Source of the DNA: Marinomonas rhodophyticola | Lineage (GTDB): Bacteria > Pseudomonadota > Gammaproteobacteria > Pseudomonadales > Marinomonadaceae | DNA length: 64,000 nt | Assembly: GCF_026113935.1 (NCBI RefSeq) | Contig: NZ_JAPEUL010000007.1 | Span: forward strand, 682,001 to 746,000 | Direction of reading: 5' to 3' | Position numbers and translations under genes: made by a program | Notes under the pieces: model-generated | The model's input: the letters and a program-made list of their open reading frames with translations, nothing else | What the model was told of the DNA's origin: nothing | Database searches by the model: none | Part shown: piece after piece, positions 19,401-26,822 of the stretch | How positions within the stretch are numbered: the stretch's first letter is position 1 | Layout of the letters: every line of letters begins with the position of its first letter

Positions 19401-21008
19401 TCATACCAGTAAATCTAGGAGTGTTTGCCTTACATAGGATGGCGTATTGTTTCTTGAAAGAGGTGCCAATAAGTGTCTATCTATTACTTCATTTATTGGC
19501 GTTTGTGTCGTCTGAGCAATCAAGTCATTATATGAAATAAAGGTAATGTTGAATGTTACTCCATCAATATTGATTTCTGCAGGAGGCTGTACATTGAACC
19601 TATGCGCCACAAAAATAATATTTACGTGCCAATCTGAAGCATTAGAAAAAGTCTTCCACTCATCTATTCTCGGCTGTGCAGACTTAGGTAGTGTTCTTAA
19701 ATGTTCGTTCAGGTAGGTTTGGGTTAGCTCTCCACCATGAGCCTCATAAGCAACAGCTCTTCTATTTGCAATATGTTGAAAGTCGCAATCACCTAGTTTC
19801 TTTTTACTCAAATTAGAGGCATTTACAGAGTCACCGATGCCTCTTCCAACCCATCCATCACGTCCTAAATGCATTATCCCAGCTAAAGAGTCAACCAAGC
19901 GTTGTTCAATTATGCCTCTAGTTGATGTGTTTTCTCTCGCTATATTGTTGATAAGTGGAGAGTACAAATTGGCATCAAGGGTGTTAGGTAGGGGAGTATC
20001 AAGTGGTTCAGCAGTAACCATAAATTTATGAATAAAACATCTTATCCATAATGCTAATTCTTGTCTTGCTGCATAGCCCATCTCATCCAGTCCATCCAAT
20101 ATAGAGAATAGGGCTGAGGCGCCAGGGAACTCGTTATTTTTTTTGGCGGCTGCCCATGGAAAATTAATTTGCCCCACAGACTTTGCATTGTTAAGAAAAG
20201 GATTTCCTGCTTTTAGCATTGCGCTGGGGTAAGAGCTGAATAATCGTGCAGCGGCTTGCCCTCTTGGAGAAAACTCATAAAAGTCTTTCACGTTATGATC
20301 GTAGTATTCTAAAATTGAACATTGGTAGTGTAGAATTTGAACGTAAGGAGTAAATTTATCTAACTCTTCTTCAGTAAGTAAAGAAGACATGTATTCATTT
20401 AACTCACCTTTGAAGCCTAGATTATAAGCTACTCTACTTATAGTGATTGCACATTCATCTAATGTCGCATCACCAAAAAACTCAGAAATTAAGCTTTTAT
20501 CGGTCTCAAAAAGATCGGTGATATTTGCAGTTGTTATTGATGGTGCCATCTTCATTTTTTTCAGAATGGCTTCAACAGAGCGACGTCCAAAGCCTGCTGA
20601 TGGGTTCATTGCATCTAGGATTTTTGAGATTTGAGCACAGGACATCTTCTCTTCATCAGCAAGCCTAGTTATAAGTAGTAAATGACTTAAAAAGGACCTT
20701 GCTAACTTCGATGGTACAAGTTGATTGCTTACTAATTCTGTATGAGCATTAAAATAACTTTCACTTATTTTAGTAGCGTAATCTTGATTTCCATTTTCTA
20801 GTAAATTGTTTATTAATTCTTTTAATTGGATCGATGCGTTGCCTGTTTCATCCCAACTATTAACTTGACCATCTAGCCATACTGTATGATCATCGCTTGA
20901 TGTTCCTGCAACTTGATTGAAGTATTGAGTCATCGTTTCAATGCAGTTTTGCTCTAATCTTAGATCGATAGGTAGTAATAATGTTCTTAGTAGACGTCTA
21001 TATATCAT
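19401..21008 (-). CDS. Putative type II restriction endonuclease of the C-R-M system
   Basis: A 535-aa protein with no family that can be named from sequence. It is called an endonuclease from its place: it starts 6 bp after the controller gene, on the same strand, and is divergent from a cytosine-5 methyltransferase, the standard C.R / M layout. Visible features are an Asp/Glu-rich N-terminal half, HLGRDGWVGRGIGDSVN, a Lys-rich KKKLGDCDFQHIANRR segment, and a beta-rich end (INIDGVTFNITFISYNDL). A PD-(D/E)xK or HNH core is not obvious. It is much more AT-rich than the phage genes. The GAGGATTA before its ATG lies over the C gene stop. Confidence 0.6.
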   Translation of the reverse strand: MIYRRLLRTLLLPIDLRLEQNCIETMTQYFNQVAGTSSDDHTVWLDGQVNSWDETGNASIQLKELINNLLENGNQDYATKISESYFNAHTELVSNQLVPSKLARSFLSHLLLITRLADEEKMSCAQISKILDAMNPSAGFGRRSVEAILKKMKMAPSITTANITDLFETDKSLISEFFGDATLDECAITISRVAYNLGFKGELNEYMSSLLTEEELDKFTPYVQILHYQCSILEYYDHNVKDFYEFSPRGQAAARLFSSYPSAMLKAGNPFLNNAKSVGQINFPWAAAKKNNEFPGASALFSILDGLDEMGYAARQELALWIRCFIHKFMVTAEPLDTPLPNTLDANLYSPLINNIARENTSTRGIIEQRLVDSLAGIMHLGRDGWVGRGIGDSVNASNLSKKKLGDCDFQHIANRRAVAYEAHGGELTQTYLNEHLRTLPKSAQPRIDEWKTFSNASDWHVNIIFVAHRFNVQPPAEINIDGVTFNITFISYNDLIAQTTQTPINEVIDRHLLAPLSRNNTPSYVRQTLLDLLV

Positions 21009-21014
21009 TTTTGA

Positions 21015-21257
21015 TTAATCCTCTTCCTTAAAGAGCAGCTCAGGTGAAACCTCAAGTGCTATGGCTAGTTTGTAGATGTTCTCAAGTCCAATGTTCCTGA
21101 GTCCTCTTTCACACCCACTGACATATGTCCGGTCTAAGCCAGCAGTTAACGCAAGACTTTCTTGTGAAACTCCCTTTTCTTGGCGGAGTTTTTTAAGACG
21201 CTTGCCGAATAGAATTTTATGGTTACATTTGATATTTTCACTCATGTGATGCATCAT
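21015..21257 (-). CDS. Controller (C) protein of the restriction-modification system
   Basis: An 80-aa helix-turn-helix regulator of the XRE type: FGKRLKKLRQEKGVSQESLA is followed by the recognition helix LDRTYVSGCERGLRNIGLEN and ends SPELLFKEED, the typical C-protein size and form. C proteins activate their own gene and R, delaying nuclease until methylation is complete. The start may be the Met at 21257 or the one at 21245. No ribosome site is seen, which agrees with leaderless C transcripts. Operators lie just upstream. Confidence 0.85.
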   Translation of the reverse strand: MMHHMSENIKCNHKILFGKRLKKLRQEKGVSQESLALTAGLDRTYVSGCERGLRNIGLENIYKLAIALEVSPELLFKEED

Positions 21258-21268
21258 ATGTTTGTGTT

Positions 21269-21294
21269 GACTATGAGACTACGGACTATGAGTC
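21269..21294. promoter_or_regulatory. Tandem C-box operators
   Basis: Two GACT-ATG-AGTC elements, GACTATGAGAC at 21269-21279 and GACTATGAGTC at 21284-21294, are set 15 bp apart between the divergent C and M genes. This matches the double inverted-repeat C-boxes of controller proteins. The left copy is imperfect (AGAC for AGTC), which would give unequal affinity, the basis for activation then repression. Confidence 0.85.
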
Positions 21295-21334
21295 ACATGT
21301 CTGGAAAGTCTATTTAATAAACTGAGGGTGTTAA

Positions 21335-22435
21335 GTGAGAGAAGTGTATTCAGCAGTTTCTTTATTTAGTGGCGCTGGTGGTATGGATGTTGGGTTTGCT
21401 AATGCTGGATTTGATGTTGTGTTTGCAAATGATATTAATAAAGCCGCTTGTGACACGTACAACCTGAATCACAGTATAACAAGCCTTTGCGGAGACCTTC
21501 GTGATTATAAAGATCACTTGTCTAAGTTTAGAAATGTGGATTTAGTCTTTGGTGGCCCACCATGCCAAGGTTTTTCTGTTGCTGGAAAAATGAACCCAGA
21601 GGATGAAAGAAGCCAGCTAATCTGGAGTTTTTTTGATAAAATACAACTTCTAAAACCAAGAGCTTTCGTTTGTGAAAATGTTAAAGCTTTGGCCGTTAAC
21701 AAACGATGGAGTTTGGTTCGCGATGGTTTGATCGAGAAGTCTAATTCATTAGGTTATATAACAGCACTTATAGTATTAAATGCCTCTGACTATGGCGTTT
21801 CTCAAGCTCGTGAGCGTATGTTTCTCGTAGGTGTTGAGAAAGGAAAGGCAAAAGTGTCTTCATTAGAGTTTCAAGCTGCATTGATGGCTTCTCTTGATCT
21901 AAAAAAAGAATCTCCTATTGTTGTTTCAGACCTTATCAGAAGTTTGGGACCAGCTGGAAGTTTAAATAATAGCAGAACGTGCTCTGCTATTATTACATAC
22001 GCTAAAAATCCAGTTCTAAGGAAGAGTCCTTATGCTGGAATGCTTTTTAATGGTGCAGGTAGACCAATAAATCCTAATGGAGTTGCTTTGACTTTAGCTG
22101 CATCTATGGGAGGAAATAAAACCCCTATTATTGATGAAGCTGAAATATTTAATGGTGAACCAAGTTATGTAGTTAATTATCATGGGCAGCTGCTAAAAGG
22201 CTTAGCTCCAAGAACAGGTATTGCTCCATCTAGATTGCGAAGAATTACCGTTGATGAAGCGCTAGCTATACAATCATTTCCACATGACTATAAAATGGCA
22301 GGAAGCCAGAGTGCCATGTACAGACAGATAGGTAATGCAGTGCCATGTCGTCTTGCCGAAGTAGTGGCTAAAACTGTTAGCGATGTATTAAGTGTTGGAC
22401 TAAAGGGTTTTATAGGTAAAAAATTAGTCGCTTAA
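21335..22435 (+). CDS. DNA cytosine-5 methyltransferase (M of the C-R-M system)
   Basis: Transfers a methyl group from SAM to C5 of cytosine in the recognition site, protecting DNA from the partner nuclease. 366 aa, with motifs in order: I FSGAGGMDVGF (11-21); IV GGPPCQGFS with catalytic Cys77; VI CENV; VIII YGVSQARERMFLVG; IX RRITVDEALAIQSFP; X YRQIGNAVP. The segment between VIII and IX is the target-recognition domain, and its specificity cannot be read. It starts at a GTG at 21335 behind GAGGG. Divergent from C and R and AT-rich like them. Confidence 0.95.
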   Translation: MREVYSAVSLFSGAGGMDVGFANAGFDVVFANDINKAACDTYNLNHSITSLCGDLRDYKDHLSKFRNVDLVFGGPPCQGFSVAGKMNPEDERSQLIWSFFDKIQLLKPRAFVCENVKALAVNKRWSLVRDGLIEKSNSLGYITALIVLNASDYGVSQARERMFLVGVEKGKAKVSSLEFQAALMASLDLKKESPIVVSDLIRSLGPAGSLNNSRTCSAIITYAKNPVLRKSPYAGMLFNGAGRPINPNGVALTLAASMGGNKTPIIDEAEIFNGEPSYVVNYHGQLLKGLAPRTGIAPSRLRRITVDEALAIQSFPHDYKMAGSQSAMYRQIGNAVPCRLAEVVAKTVSDVLSVGLKGFIGKKLVA

Positions 22436-22523
22436 TTTTGTGTTTTAATTTTATATATTTGTAATAACTTCATTAATTTCCAGTTATTTATACTCAGAAA
22501 TCATGTCAATCTGATGTCTAACA

Positions 22524-22552
22524 TTGACCCCACTCCAATCTTGATCTAACAT
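22524..22552 (+). promoter_or_regulatory. Promoter of the first C4-type RNA / rha locus
   Basis: TTGACC at 22524-22529 and TAACAT at 22547-22552 with a 17-bp spacer. The same layout (TTGACC, 17 bp, TAGTAT) occurs at the second locus at 29880, which supports it as a sigma-70 promoter. Confidence 0.75.
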
Positions 22553-22559
22553 TCTCCTT

Positions 22560-22736
22560 GCACTGGCAAAATCCAGTGCCGGGATTAGTACCCCGTTTAC
22601 ACAGCGGCCTAAAACACGCAGAGCGTGTTTTTTTGTGGCCGAGATTTGCCTGTTATGGTGGGTCTTTGTTGGGCTAGCTTCGGCTAGGCCGTTCCTGTGG
22701 CGGTAGTACTAACCTGATTTAGATCCACCACCTTAC
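22560..22736 (+). ncRNA. C4-type antisense RNA upstream of rha
   Basis: Structured leader resembling the C4 antisense RNA of P1/P7 prophages, which is cut from the leader of an antirepressor mRNA and blocks its translation. Visible parts are a box a1 (TTAGTAC, 22585-22591), a hairpin CGGCC-AAACACGC / GCGTGTTT-GGCCG (22605-22641) with a T-run, a long stem GGTGGGTCT (22657-22665) / AGATCCACC (22721-22729), an inner hairpin capped by TTCG (22671-22690), then antisense boxes a' GTACTAA (22706-22712) and b' ACCACCTT (22727-22734). The second locus conserves the fold with compensating changes. RNA ends are not known. Confidence 0.75.
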
Positions 22737-22741
22737 TGAGA

Positions 22742-22780
22742 TTAGTACCTCACAAGGTGGTCAACTTCATACACAGGAGG
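22742..22780 (+). promoter_or_regulatory. C4 target site and ribosome binding site of rha
   Basis: a2 (TTAGTAC, 22742-22748) and b2 (AAGGTGGT, 22754-22761) are complementary to a' and b' of the upstream RNA. AGGAGG at 22775-22780 lies 14 bp after b2 and 6 bp before the ATG. Pairing would occlude ribosome loading. Confidence 0.7.
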
Positions 22781-22786
22781 CCAAAC

Positions 22787-23377
22787 ATGGCTACGGACAT
22801 TATCTCAAGCATCGACGCACCCGTTGTACAAATCACCAACGATCAAATTACCACCACTTCAACTGATCTCGCCAAATTCTTTGGCAAACATCACAGAAAC
22901 GTTTTACGCAAAATAGAAAGCCTTGAATGCAGTGCGGAATTTAGCGCGCTCAATTTTGAGCTGGCTGAATACAAAGATGAACAAGACAAGACTCGGCCTA
23001 TGTATCGCATCACCCGCGACGGCTTCGTCTTCTTGGGCATGGGCTTCACCGGCACCAAAGCCGCCCAGTTCAAAGAAGCCTACATCAACGCCTTCAACCA
23101 AATGGAAAAACAGCTCAACGAGCAAAAACACCTTCCCGCCACCACAGACAACCTAGCCATAGCGGAAACCGACAAGTATCAACTGCTCAACAACATCGTC
23201 AAATCCATGCAGATACAAAGCGACCCCGTCGTCGTTCCATCAAAAGAACTCATCGACCTAATCCAAGCCGTCCGCATGTACCAACAGCAAATAGCACGAC
23301 TACAAACACCAGACTGGGTAAACGACAACATCACCCGCGTCAAAGACTACGCCCAACGTAGCTTTGTAGACTTCTAA
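22787..23377 (+). CDS. Rha-family phage antirepressor
   Basis: 196-aa protein expected to antagonise a phage repressor. The Rha domain covers about residues 15-110 (TTSTDLAKFFGKHHRNVLRK; PMYRITRDGFVFLGMGFTG; AAQFKEAYINAFNQMEKQL). The C-terminal 50 residues (LIQAVRMYQQQIARLQTPDW, ending in DF) are nearly the same as those of the AntA protein encoded at 30149, so the two differ mainly in the N-terminal module. The ATG at 22787 has a perfect AGGAGG. Regulated by the C4-type RNA just upstream. Base composition is like the host phage, unlike the RM genes beside it. Confidence 0.88.
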   Translation: MATDIISSIDAPVVQITNDQITTTSTDLAKFFGKHHRNVLRKIESLECSAEFSALNFELAEYKDEQDKTRPMYRITRDGFVFLGMGFTGTKAAQFKEAYINAFNQMEKQLNEQKHLPATTDNLAIAETDKYQLLNNIVKSMQIQSDPVVVPSKELIDLIQAVRMYQQQIARLQTPDWVNDNITRVKDYAQRSFVDF

Positions 23378-23385
23378 GCCGCAAG

Positions 23386-23424
23386 CAACTAAAGCTCACT
23401 AAGTTGGCTTTAGTTGTTGTTTTT
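23386..23424 (+). terminator. Terminator after rha
   Basis: CAACTAAAGC at 23386-23395 pairs with GCTTTAGTTG at 23407-23416, followed by a T-rich tail. The same arms recur in the terminator at 24061, on the other side of the next gene. Confidence 0.85.
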
Positions 23425-23483
23425 ATTGGGGTAAAGGGATAAGTTGAAAACAATTAACTTTTTTGATTAAGGACATGTTTTAA

Positions 23484-24059
23484 ATGAGTTATGGCATTAG
23501 ATCAAAAGATTACCTATTTCGTGCTAATCAGCTTTTAGCTGAAAATACTATTCCTTCTCTTTTCTATGCTGCATTTGAGATTCGTTGTGGTATAGAAATG
23601 CGTATGAGCGAATATTTAGAAGCTCAAACTCATATATCTGAAAAAAAGAAGAGTGGCTGGCAAGTAGCAAAACTAGCCAAAAATTTAGAGCAAGCTTTTA
23701 GGCTTGGTGAAAAAACTGCGGTAATTGAAATTATAGATCCAAACTCAAATGAACTGATTTTGAAAACTATATATACACCAGTAAGAAAAAAAGGGAGAGA
23801 CGTAGCGCAAAAGCTTGGTGATTATCTGCATAAAGCAAAAAAATATCATCCTGATGATGATCAATATTGGAGTGAATTTAGGCGTTTGTTGAATGATGGT
23901 ATTGCTGAATTAGAGTTTTCTAATTCAGGAGATCTACTAGGACCGCCAATACAAAAACTAAAAACTAATCAATATTCTATGTCTATGGAGGGTGGAGAAG
24001 AGATTCTTGAGTTATTAAATGGTGCGAGTGAGATACTTATGTCCGTACATTATGAGTAG
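23484..24059 (+). CDS. Unrecognised accessory protein between twin terminators
   Basis: A 191-aa, soluble, charged, probably mostly helical protein (LFRANQLLAENTIPSLFYAA; RCGIEMRMSEYLEAQTHI; LGDYLHKAKKYHPDDDQYW). It is AT-rich. It has its own terminator, and the gene upstream ends in one with the same arms, so it is a self-contained transcription unit. The cassette form and AT bias suggest a lysogenic-conversion or defence gene, but no motif shows a function. Confidence 0.7.
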   Translation: MSYGIRSKDYLFRANQLLAENTIPSLFYAAFEIRCGIEMRMSEYLEAQTHISEKKKSGWQVAKLAKNLEQAFRLGEKTAVIEIIDPNSNELILKTIYTPVRKKGRDVAQKLGDYLHKAKKYHPDDDQYWSEFRRLLNDGIAELEFSNSGDLLGPPIQKLKTNQYSMSMEGGEEILELLNGASEILMSVHYE

Positions 24060-24060
24060 A

Positions 24061-24096
24061 CAACTAAAGCCCCAGTGTGGGCTTTAGTTGTTTTTT
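24061..24096 (+). terminator. Strong terminator after the 191-aa gene
   Basis: CAACTAAAGCCC at 24061-24072 pairs perfectly with GGGCTTTAGTTG at 24079-24090, followed by six T. It shares the outer ten bases of its arms with the terminator at 23386. Confidence 0.92.
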
Positions 24097-24098
24097 AG

Positions 24099-24191
24099 AC
24101 TGGTAGGAAACGATAAAGTCTTTTAGTATCAAGGAATAGGAATTTACAAAGCTGAGATAACGCTTTGTGGGTAATTTTGTAAGCGCACTAT
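24099..24191 (+). repeat. Upstream element shared by two accessory genes (copy 1)
   Basis: ACTGGTAG at 24099, AAAGTCTTTTAGTATCAAGG at 24115-24134 and GCGCACTAT at 24183-24191 recur in the same order at 28872-28949. Each copy precedes a membrane-protein gene (24225 and 28980). Likely a promoter/regulatory module. Function inferred from position. Confidence 0.6.
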
Positions 24192-24224
24192 CAAACTTTT
24201 AGCTTTCAAGGATGTACTACAATA

Positions 24225-25040
24225 ATGATTTATGTTTTTCTTTTAGGTTTTATGAGTCCAACATTGTTTTTGGCAGCTTTTCTCAAGAAAGGATCAAATA
24301 AAAATAAAGTTATTAGAAGCTTTAATTGGCTTTACTTTGGTATATCAATAGCATCTTTTTTGATTATGCTGATATTTATGATCATTTACAGTGTGGAAGA
24401 AGCTAATAAAATAAGCACTTTATACCCTTTATTTGTCTGGTTATGGATGGTTTTTCTACTATCAAGGTGTTTTGAGATATTTTATGCTTTTCTGAGAGAT
24501 GCTCTTGATAAAATCACAGGCAAAAGTTCTGTCGGGCGTGTAAATTTTCCAACTATCACCAAGTATTATATACTCTGGATAAAATTATCCTCTGATAAGG
24601 GTGAAGTAAGTAAGTTAGATTCCTTCCTCCGGTATTTATTAAATTTGAAAATTAGATTTTTGAGTTGGTTACCGTTCAAGGATAAAGTAAATGGAGCTGA
24701 TCTTCGAAATCATGATCGGTTAATTCTTTCATTTCGAAGTTACTTTGAATTGATTTTGAATTTCGCTTTGATTTATAGTTTACTGCCAGCAGATAATTGG
24801 TCTGGTGAGAAAATTTTAAATATCATTCAAGCTACATACTTTAGTGGAGTCACAATTACAACTTTAGGGTATGGTGACATATATCCAAAGCAATGGTTCT
24901 CACAATTTTTGTCAATTTTTGAGGTGCTTTGTGGGTTCACTTTGATAGTTGTATGTTTAGCTATATATCTGAAAGACGATCCAGATCAGCAAAAAAAGGA
25001 TTCATTAACGAGTCTGGAGCCAGATAAAAATCAACCCTGA
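24225..25040 (+). CDS. Two-pore-helix type potassium channel protein
   Basis: A 271-aa inner-membrane protein. Hydrophobic segments lie at about residues 1-20, 35-58, 67-90 and 168-187, followed by a re-entrant pore loop with the K+ selectivity filter TTLGYGD (212-218) and a last helix (about 228-250). The polar tail ends in the cytoplasm. The pore segment belongs to the ion-channel 2 family. The first two helices and the loop (90-165) are not recognised. The ATG at 24225 follows AAGGATG. Transcription is isolated by terminators on both sides. Such a gene in a prophage could act in superinfection exclusion or abortive infection through depolarisation, but this is inference. Confidence 0.85.
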   Translation: MIYVFLLGFMSPTLFLAAFLKKGSNKNKVIRSFNWLYFGISIASFLIMLIFMIIYSVEEANKISTLYPLFVWLWMVFLLSRCFEIFYAFLRDALDKITGKSSVGRVNFPTITKYYILWIKLSSDKGEVSKLDSFLRYLLNLKIRFLSWLPFKDKVNGADLRNHDRLILSFRSYFELILNFALIYSLLPADNWSGEKILNIIQATYFSGVTITTLGYGDIYPKQWFSQFLSIFEVLCGFTLIVVCLAIYLKDDPDQQKKDSLTSLEPDKNQP

Positions 25041-25077
25041 ACCTTTTTAAATAACCAAACCCAAACCCAAACACCCC

Positions 25078-25102
25078 AAGCCCACCCTTCGATGGGCTTT
25101 TT
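25078..25102 (+). terminator. Terminator between the K+ channel gene and gene U
   Basis: AGCCCA at 25079-25084 pairs with TGGGCT at 25093-25098, followed by five T. It closes the accessory insert on the right. A short CCCAAA-repeat lies just before it. Confidence 0.75.
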
Positions 25103-25138
25103 CGTTTCTGTTCTTCCATTTTTATCTAAGGAGTAATC

Positions 25139-25531
25139 ATGCGTCAGATGATGTCGCTCGGTGGTTTTGTGTTTTCGCTGAGCGAAGGCACGCCATACGA
25201 GGGTTTGCAGCGCACTAGCGACGGCGGTTGGGTCGCGGTGGCGCGTTACGGTCAAAAGCCCATGAGCCAAAACACGGGCCAACAATTGGAAAACATCACG
25301 GTCACAGGCACGTGGTTTCAAGGCGATGGCATGGCGAATCTCAACGCCTTACGCGCCTTACAAAACCAGCGAGCGCCGTTGGTGCTGGCCGATGGCTACG
25401 GCAATAACTTAGGCCAGTGGACCATCAAACGCTTGCAAGAGAAGCAAGACAAGATAATCGACGACGGCACCGCCTTCGTCCTCGCTTTCACCCTAGAGCT
25501 AGAAGAGTACGCCAATGACAACCATCCGTAG
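25139..25531 (+). CDS. Tail protein U (P2 gpU family)
   Basis: Tail terminator of P2-type phages. It is 130 aa (P2 U is 159). Family pattern: MSLGGFVFSLSEGTPYEGLQ, GQQLENITVTGTWFQGDG, and LVLADGYGNNLGQWTIKRLQ. Gene order T-U-(X)-D is as in P2 but U is separated from T by about 5.8 kb. It overlaps X by 17 bp. Confidence 0.92.
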   Translation: MRQMMSLGGFVFSLSEGTPYEGLQRTSDGGWVAVARYGQKPMSQNTGQQLENITVTGTWFQGDGMANLNALRALQNQRAPLVLADGYGNNLGQWTIKRLQEKQDKIIDDGTAFVLAFTLELEEYANDNHP

Positions 25532-25724
25532 CCGCGACGGCGACACCATTTCCAACATTCTGTGGATCGCCCTAAAACGCAACGACGACCAAGCGGAAGA
25601 AGCCTTGTTTGAACTCAACCCCGGCTTAGAAGCCTACGGGCCAGTGCTTCCCGCTGGCGTTGTTATTGAAATCCCCACCTTGCCAAACAAAGCAGCCGAG
25701 ACGGTAACCAACATATGGGACTAG
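25515..25724 (+). CDS. Tail protein X (P2 gpX, LysM-like)
   Basis: A 69-aa protein with the gpX pattern: RDGDTISNILWIALKRND, then ALFELNPGLEAYGPVLPAG and VIEIPTLP. In P2, X is needed for tail completion. It overlaps U and D. In P2 itself X lies elsewhere (near the lysis genes), while the U-X-D order is common in other P2-like phages. Confidence 0.9.
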   Translation: MTTIRSRDGDTISNILWIALKRNDDQAEEALFELNPGLEAYGPVLPAGVVIEIPTLPNKAAETVTNIWD

Positions 25725-26731
25725 ACAAACCATCCAACTACTTGCCAAGAGTCCGCGTGAGCGGAGCAGGCGAGCGCATCATCAACAACCGCTTGACCTC
25801 GTGGGAGCGCATCGACGCCGCAGGCACCCAAAGCGACCAACTCACCTTGCATATCGATACCACAGGGCAAACAGGCTTGCCGAAAGAGGGCGCGGTGCTC
25901 ACGTGGCTAGAAGGCTACGGTGATAATCTGATCGATAAAGGCCAGTTCAAAATCACCCGTATCGTGCCGAAACTGTTTCCGCCCAGCGTGACGATCGTGG
26001 CCACCGCCGCGCCGTTTCAGGTGGAAGATAAGACGGGCTTTAAAGAGCGTCGCACACGCACCTTCGAAAACGTCAGCCTTGCCGACCTGTTCCGCCAAGT
26101 CGTCACGCCCCACGGATTCAGCCCACGGGTGGCCAAAGAGTTTGAAAGCGTCGTCCTCGAGCACATGGACCAAACCGACGAAACCGACAGCGCCTTTTTA
26201 ACCCGCATCGCACGGGAACGGGACGCCATCGCCAAACCCGTCAACGACCTGTACGTGCTCGCCAAACGCGGCCAAGTAAACACCATCACAGGGCAAGCCA
26301 TCCCGCCCGTTGTCGTCGGCGTACCGAGCCAGAACAAACCGAGCGAAGGCCAATTCATCAACTGCCAACTCGACCGACCCAGCCGCAGCGCCATCACCGG
26401 CGTTAAAGCCAACTGGACAAACAACAACACAGGGGAAGAACACACCGTACACGTCGGCACCGCACCTTATAAGAAACTCCGCCAAAGCTACGACAACCCA
26501 ACCACCGCCCAACAAGCCTGCCAAGACGACCTCATCAAAAGCCAACGGCAAGGCACCAGCGTTACACTCGACTTACCAGGCAACCCCAAACTCGTCGCAG
26601 AAGGCATCCTCACCCTAAACGACACCTTCCCACCCGAAATGAAAGGCAACTGGAGCATAGACAAAGTCACCGCACGAGGCGACAGCAAAGCAGGGTACAG
26701 GTGTACCGTGGTGGCGAGTGAGGTGGTTTAG
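25715..26731 (+). CDS. Late control / baseplate hub protein D (P2 gpD family)
   Basis: Hub protein of the contractile baseplate that holds the spike. It is 338 aa. Conserved parts: RVSGAGERIINNRLTSWERI, VLTWLEGYGDNLIDKGQFKI, FQVEDKTGFKERRTRTFENV and TDSAFLTRIARERDAIAKPV. The final 85 codons (from about 26474) are repeated twice downstream as broken copies at 27656 and 28595. The intact gene is this one. Confidence 0.93.
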   Translation: MGLDKPSNYLPRVRVSGAGERIINNRLTSWERIDAAGTQSDQLTLHIDTTGQTGLPKEGAVLTWLEGYGDNLIDKGQFKITRIVPKLFPPSVTIVATAAPFQVEDKTGFKERRTRTFENVSLADLFRQVVTPHGFSPRVAKEFESVVLEHMDQTDETDSAFLTRIARERDAIAKPVNDLYVLAKRGQVNTITGQAIPPVVVGVPSQNKPSEGQFINCQLDRPSRSAITGVKANWTNNNTGEEHTVHVGTAPYKKLRQSYDNPTTAQQACQDDLIKSQRQGTSVTLDLPGNPKLVAEGILTLNDTFPPEMKGNWSIDKVTARGDSKAGYRCTVVASEVV

Positions 26732-26822
26732 CGGTAAGTCTTAGTGGTTTTTTTCTTTGGTTTTATCCTAAAAGGTGTTAATTTCTCTTATATTCTCATA
26801 TGTTTTAATAAGGATGTGGTAA

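Noticed and set aside
22560-22740. Structured leader as a retron or riboswitch
   Set aside because: No reverse transcriptase is near, and the paired boxes around the ribosome site plus the second covarying copy fit C4 antisense RNA better.
390-26731. Tailocin (headless contractile bacteriocin)
   Set aside because: A full set of head and packaging genes is present, so this is a prophage.
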